Shown here: positions 6,735-9,763 of the stretch, piece by piece
Numbering within the stretch: the stretch's first letter is position 1
How the letters are laid out: the number at the start of each line of letters is the position of its first letter
Origin: Cytophagia bacterium
GTDB lineage: Bacteria; Bacteroidota; Bacteroidia; Cytophagales; Cyclobacteriaceae
Length of the DNA stretch: 9,763 nt
Direction of reading: 5' to 3'
Assembly: GCA_013373005.1 (NCBI GenBank)
Contig: JABXIP010000190.1
Span: forward strand, 1 to 9,763
Made by a program: the position numbers and the translations under genes
The notes under the pieces: generated by a model
The model's input: only the letters and a program-made list of their open reading frames with translations
What the model was told of the DNA's origin: nothing
Databases searched by the model: none

Positions 6735-9125
6735 ATGATGCTCAACAACCTTAAATCCTCATTGCGTCTGGCTATTAAAAAGCCTCTTCTTCCATTGTTG
6801 AATCTCTTTGGGCTCAGCTTGGGTTTGGGTTGCTTTTTAGTGATTAGTCTTTATCTCTATCAGGAAAACAGTTATGAAACCGCTTTTGATGATCACGATA
6901 GAATTTATCGGGTTGAGGAGCAGTTTTTGAGCATGGGCCAGCTGGCTTGGACCTCACCGAATATGCCTCATGCATTGCAGGAGATACCCATTGTGGAGGT
7001 TCAAACCCGTGTGAATCATCAGACGGGAGGAGTGAAGGTTAGAATGACTGAGGGAAATTATCACCTCAGGCAAGTCCTTCAAGCCGATAAGGATTTTTTC
7101 AAGGTATTCAATTACGCTCTGATTCAGGGCAACCCGACTACAGCTTTAGATGGTCCAGACAAGGCCGTGATCAATGATAAAAGTGCTCTTGCCATTTTTG
7201 GGAGAACTGATGTGGTGGGCGAGACCATTGAAACAAAAGATAGAGGAGACTACCTAATCACAGGAGTGGTTCAGAGCAGCAACATCAAGTCTCATCTCGA
7301 TTTTGATTTGATTACCTACAGAGATTGGGGCAAGTATGAAACCAATACATGGTTTGGAGTTGGAGGTTATTCATATGCTAAACTTCAGGAAGGGTCTAAT
7401 GTGTCTCAGCTAAATGATGCGTTGGATCAAATGACTGAAGAGAAAGTCTTTCCAGTAATCTATGCGGGAGGCTTGGCAGGTGACAATCCAATGAGTTTTG
7501 AAGAGTGGTCGAAGAGTGCCAACAGAGTCACCTTTACTGCTACGCCAATAAGAGAAATATATCTCAACTCGCATCTTCAGTTTGAAATTGGAGCTAATGG
7601 CGACTATCAAACCCGAATGACCTTCACCATTATTGGATTGTTTATTCTGATTGTCGCATCTATCAACTTTATGAACCTGACTACGGCCAGAGCTTCTCTT
7701 CGGGTGAAGGAGATTGGTGTTAAAAAGGTGCTTGGTGCCAGGCGAGGAAGTTTGGTTCAGCAGATCATGTTCGAGTCTATAGGTTTCACACTCATAGCCG
7801 CGCTTTTAGGTGCTGCCAGTTCTGAGTTATTCATAAGGCTTATTAATCTTAGACTGGGCGAGGTTATTAGCATTTCACTCTTTTCCAGGCCGCAACTTAT
7901 GCTTTGGGTAGGAATTAGTGTGCTGTTGCTAGGAGCTATTGCAGGACTTTATCCTGCCATGTTCCTAAGTAAGGCCAAGATGGTGCCTCTATTAAAAGGG
8001 AAGTCGATCGGTCAAGTACTAAATCTTAAGAAGGCCAATGTTTTTAGAAACGGATTGGTAGTTCTTCAATTTGTTATTTCATCGGCTTTAATAGCGGCTA
8101 GTATCGTGGTTTATCAGCAACTCAATCATTTAAGAAAGATGAATCTGGGTTTTGCTAAGGACCAAGTGGTAGTAATTGAAAATGCCCAAGACTTAGGAAA
8201 TAACAAGGCGGCCTTCCGAAATGAATTGCTCAATATGCCTGGGGTAAATGCGGCAAGCTACACGGCTCGTGTTCCTGCAGATGGTAGTAATTCAACGCTG
8301 TCAACACTGCTCGATCCTGAGACCACCATGACTTTTGCACAGTTTTATTCCGATGAATATTTACCGGATGTACTTGAGCTGGAATTGGTAGAAGGGGAGT
8401 GGTACGATCCGGAAAAGCAGCATTATGACTCTGTAGTGATCATAAATGAAGCGGCAGTTAGGGCAATTGGATTAGAGGATCCGATCAACAAGGTGTTTGG
8501 AAACTACTATAGAATACAGGGTGTGGTGAAAGATTTTCATTGGGGTGGACTGAGAGAAGCGGTAGCTCCGGCCATACTTTTTGCTTCTGAACAGACTCGG
8601 AATAAACTCGCCCTGAATATCGACCCAGCTGCGGTGTCCTTAACAGATATTGAATCGTTATGGACTCAATTCAGTAGAGAGAATATTGAAGTTGCCTATC
8701 TCGATCAGAACTTTCAGGAGCAACTATTCAAAGAGAAGCAAGGAACAGATGCAGTACTGGTATTCACCATTTTGGCAATTGTGATTGCCTGTTTGGGCCT
8801 GTTTGGATTGGCAGCATTCCATGCCGATCAGCGCAAACATGAATTCGGAATTCGCAGAGTGTTGGGGGCCGGATTTCAGCAATTGGCTGGGCTTTTCAGC
8901 TTGCAGTTTGTGAAGCTGGTGGCAGTAGCATTTCTGATCTCTATTCCTTTAGCCGTTTATGGTTTGCAACTATGGCTCAATGGCTTTGCCAACCGAGTTG
9001 CTTTAGGAGTCGATGTCTTCTTGCTTTCAGCAGTTTTTACGCTGGCCATATCATTACTCACCCTATTATTCCAAAGCATTAAAGTAGCACTCACCAACCC
9101 CGTAGAAACCTTACGAAACGAATAA
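6735..9125 (+). CDS. ABC transporter permease, double FtsX/MacB_PCD, 796 aa (LAWTS subgroup)
   Basis: This is a complete inner-membrane permease with the duplicated eight-TM plan and no ATPase domain. TM1 is about 19-42; first extracytoplasmic domain about 45-290, including LAWTSPN (70-76), AVIN (144-147) and FGRTDVVGE (155-163); TM2 about 294-317; coupling loop KEIGVKKVLGA 325-335; TM3 about 345-370; TM4 about 388-411 with AGLYPAMF; TM5 about 437-460; second extracytoplasmic domain about 463-670 with GVVKDFHWGG (596-605); TM6 about 672-695; second coupling loop HEFGIRRVLGA 702-712; TM7 about 724-747; TM8 about 759-780; tail NPVETLRNE. The start may be either of two consecutive ATGs (6735 or 6738). 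Its first domain matches the downstream partial permease far better than the upstream ones. Cysteines occur only in TM1 and TM6. Substrate and ATPase partner are unknown. Confidence 0.95.
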   Translation: MMLNNLKSSLRLAIKKPLLPLLNLFGLSLGLGCFLVISLYLYQENSYETAFDDHDRIYRVEEQFLSMGQLAWTSPNMPHALQEIPIVEVQTRVNHQTGGVKVRMTEGNYHLRQVLQADKDFFKVFNYALIQGNPTTALDGPDKAVINDKSALAIFGRTDVVGETIETKDRGDYLITGVVQSSNIKSHLDFDLITYRDWGKYETNTWFGVGGYSYAKLQEGSNVSQLNDALDQMTEEKVFPVIYAGGLAGDNPMSFEEWSKSANRVTFTATPIREIYLNSHLQFEIGANGDYQTRMTFTIIGLFILIVASINFMNLTTARASLRVKEIGVKKVLGARRGSLVQQIMFESIGFTLIAALLGAASSELFIRLINLRLGEVISISLFSRPQLMLWVGISVLLLGAIAGLYPAMFLSKAKMVPLLKGKSIGQVLNLKKANVFRNGLVVLQFVISSALIAASIVVYQQLNHLRKMNLGFAKDQVVVIENAQDLGNNKAAFRNELLNMPGVNAASYTARVPADGSNSTLSTLLDPETTMTFAQFYSDEYLPDVLELELVEGEWYDPEKQHYDSVVIINEAAVRAIGLEDPINKVFGNYYRIQGVVKDFHWGGLREAVAPAILFASEQTRNKLALNIDPAAVSLTDIESLWTQFSRENIEVAYLDQNFQEQLFKEKQGTDAVLVFTILAIVIACLGLFGLAAFHADQRKHEFGIRRVLGAGFQQLAGLFSLQFVKLVAVAFLISIPLAVYGLQLWLNGFANRVALGVDVFLLSAVFTLAISLLTLLFQSIKVALTNPVETLRNE

Positions 9126-9139
9126 ACACACACAATGCC
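9126..9139 (+). promoter_or_regulatory. Short leader deciding the start of the last permease
   Basis: The gap ACACACACAATGCC has an AC-repeat, no Shine-Dalgarno motif, and a decoy ATG at 9135 that opens a two-codon frame (ATG CCA TGA). The TGA of that frame overlaps the ATG at 9140, which begins the frame matching the permease family. The start at 9140 is therefore chosen. Whether the mini-frame affects initiation is unknown. Confidence 0.4.
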
Positions 9140-9763
9140 ATGATTAGACAGACTATCAAATTCGCAATTAGAAGTTTTAGGAAAACAGCCTTTATGAACT
9201 GGCTCAATATTGCCAGTTTAACGTTGGGTCTGACGGTTTTTTTTCTCATTTCCCTTTTCCTATATCAGGAATCTAGCTATGAGAAAGACTTTAGCAGAAG
9301 ACACGATATTTACCAGGTAAGTACTCATTTCTACAATTTGGGTGACTTGGCATGGACATCGAGAAACCTTGAGTTAGTAATGGATCAGGCCTCTGGTGTT
9401 GAAGCTTTTACTCAATTCGATAATAGAAGTGTGAAAGTTGAAGCAAACGATAAAGAGTTTGAAAGTATAAGGGCTTTAACTGCAGACTCTTCTTTCTTCA
9501 AGATTTTTGATTTTGAGTTGCTTATCGGGCAGCCGGAGTTGGTTCTTAAAGAGCCTCATTTGGCTGTCATTAATGAAGGTTTTGCGACTAAGGTTTTTGG
9601 ACGAGCAGACGTTGTTGGTGAGTCACTTGACCTGATGGGTGAGACTTATATCATCAATGGAGTGAGTAAATCTCCGCAATTCAAAACCCAATTGAACTTC
9701 GACCTTGTGGTCACCAAAGACTACATGAAAGGGATTCAGGATGATTTGTGGGGAAGCATAAGT
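9140..9763 (+). CDS. ABC transporter permease, FtsX/MacB-like, N-terminal 208 aa (3' truncated by window)
   Basis: An open frame runs from ATG 9140 to the end of the window without a stop. The protein begins MIRQTIKFAIRSF. TM1 is at about 20-42, and the start of the first extracytoplasmic MacB_PCD-like domain follows. It shares LYQESSYE (41-48), LAWTSRN at exactly the same residues (70-76) as the preceding permease, AVINEG (142-147) and FGRADVVGE (153-161). It is thus a tandem duplicate of that gene's subgroup rather than of the permeases at the left end. The gap is 14 bp, consistent with one transcript. No cysteine occurs in the visible part. A full gene would be expected to run to about 790-800 residues, so most of it, including the coupling loops, lies beyond the window. 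Confidence 0.93.
   Translation, partial: MIRQTIKFAIRSFRKTAFMNWLNIASLTLGLTVFFLISLFLYQESSYEKDFSRRHDIYQVSTHFYNLGDLAWTSRNLELVMDQASGVEAFTQFDNRSVKVEANDKEFESIRALTADSSFFKIFDFELLIGQPELVLKEPHLAVINEGFATKVFGRADVVGESLDLMGETYIINGVSKSPQFKTQLNFDLVVTKDYMKGIQDDLWGSIS

Noticed and set aside
9135..9143. ATG CCA TGA mini-frame overlapping the start of the last permease
   Set aside because: A two-codon frame can easily arise by chance. Noted only because it decides the choice of start codon, without evidence of a regulatory role.

Overview
The window is about 9.8 kb of same-strand coding DNA, with gaps of only 10-46 bp between genes. It looks like Bacteroidota, most likely a Cytophagales-type marine or soil bacterium. 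The reasons are the A-rich leaders without Shine-Dalgarno motifs (for example CAACAACA-ATG), moderate AT richness, and arrays of ~800-residue double-FtsX permeases, which are characteristic of that phylum. The genus is not determinable from the sequence, and the placement is inference.

Layout, all on the + strand: (1) the C-terminal 242 residues of an ABC permease (to 731); (2) a complete 796-aa permease (742-3132); (3) a complete 800-aa permease (3151-5553); (4) a 46-bp gap holding two back-to-back palindromes; (5) a 366-aa exported thioredoxin/TlpA-fold protein with a CGYC active site (5600-6700); (6) a 34-bp gap whose sequence partly repeats the previous gap; (7) a complete 796-aa permease (6735-9125); (8) the first 208 residues of a fifth permease (9140 to the window end). 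No intergenic stretch exceeds 50 bp, and no tRNA, rRNA, CRISPR array or insertion sequence was seen.

The permeases belong to the MacB/FtsX-like class (type VII ABC fold). Each complete one is a tandem duplication: TM helix, large extracytoplasmic MacB_PCD-like domain, three TM helices with a K-E-x-G-x-x-K-V-x-G-A/S coupling loop, then the same again. A single chain is therefore predicted to be a pseudo-dimer of eight TM helices. None carries an ATP-binding domain and no ATPase gene lies in the window, so the ATPase must be encoded elsewhere. The substrates cannot be read from the sequence. Proteins of this class usually act as mechanotransmitters moving peptides, lipoproteins or drugs from the periplasmic side, rather than as classical translocation channels.

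The least ordinary part is the TlpA-like gene. It is visibly more AT-rich than its neighbours, sits inside the permease array, is preceded by an 18-bp and a 12-bp palindrome, and is bracketed by related leader sequences. The permeases have no cysteine in any extracytoplasmic domain visible here, so the redox protein probably does not act on them. Overall this is a recognisable accessory transporter array and not clearly a new system.
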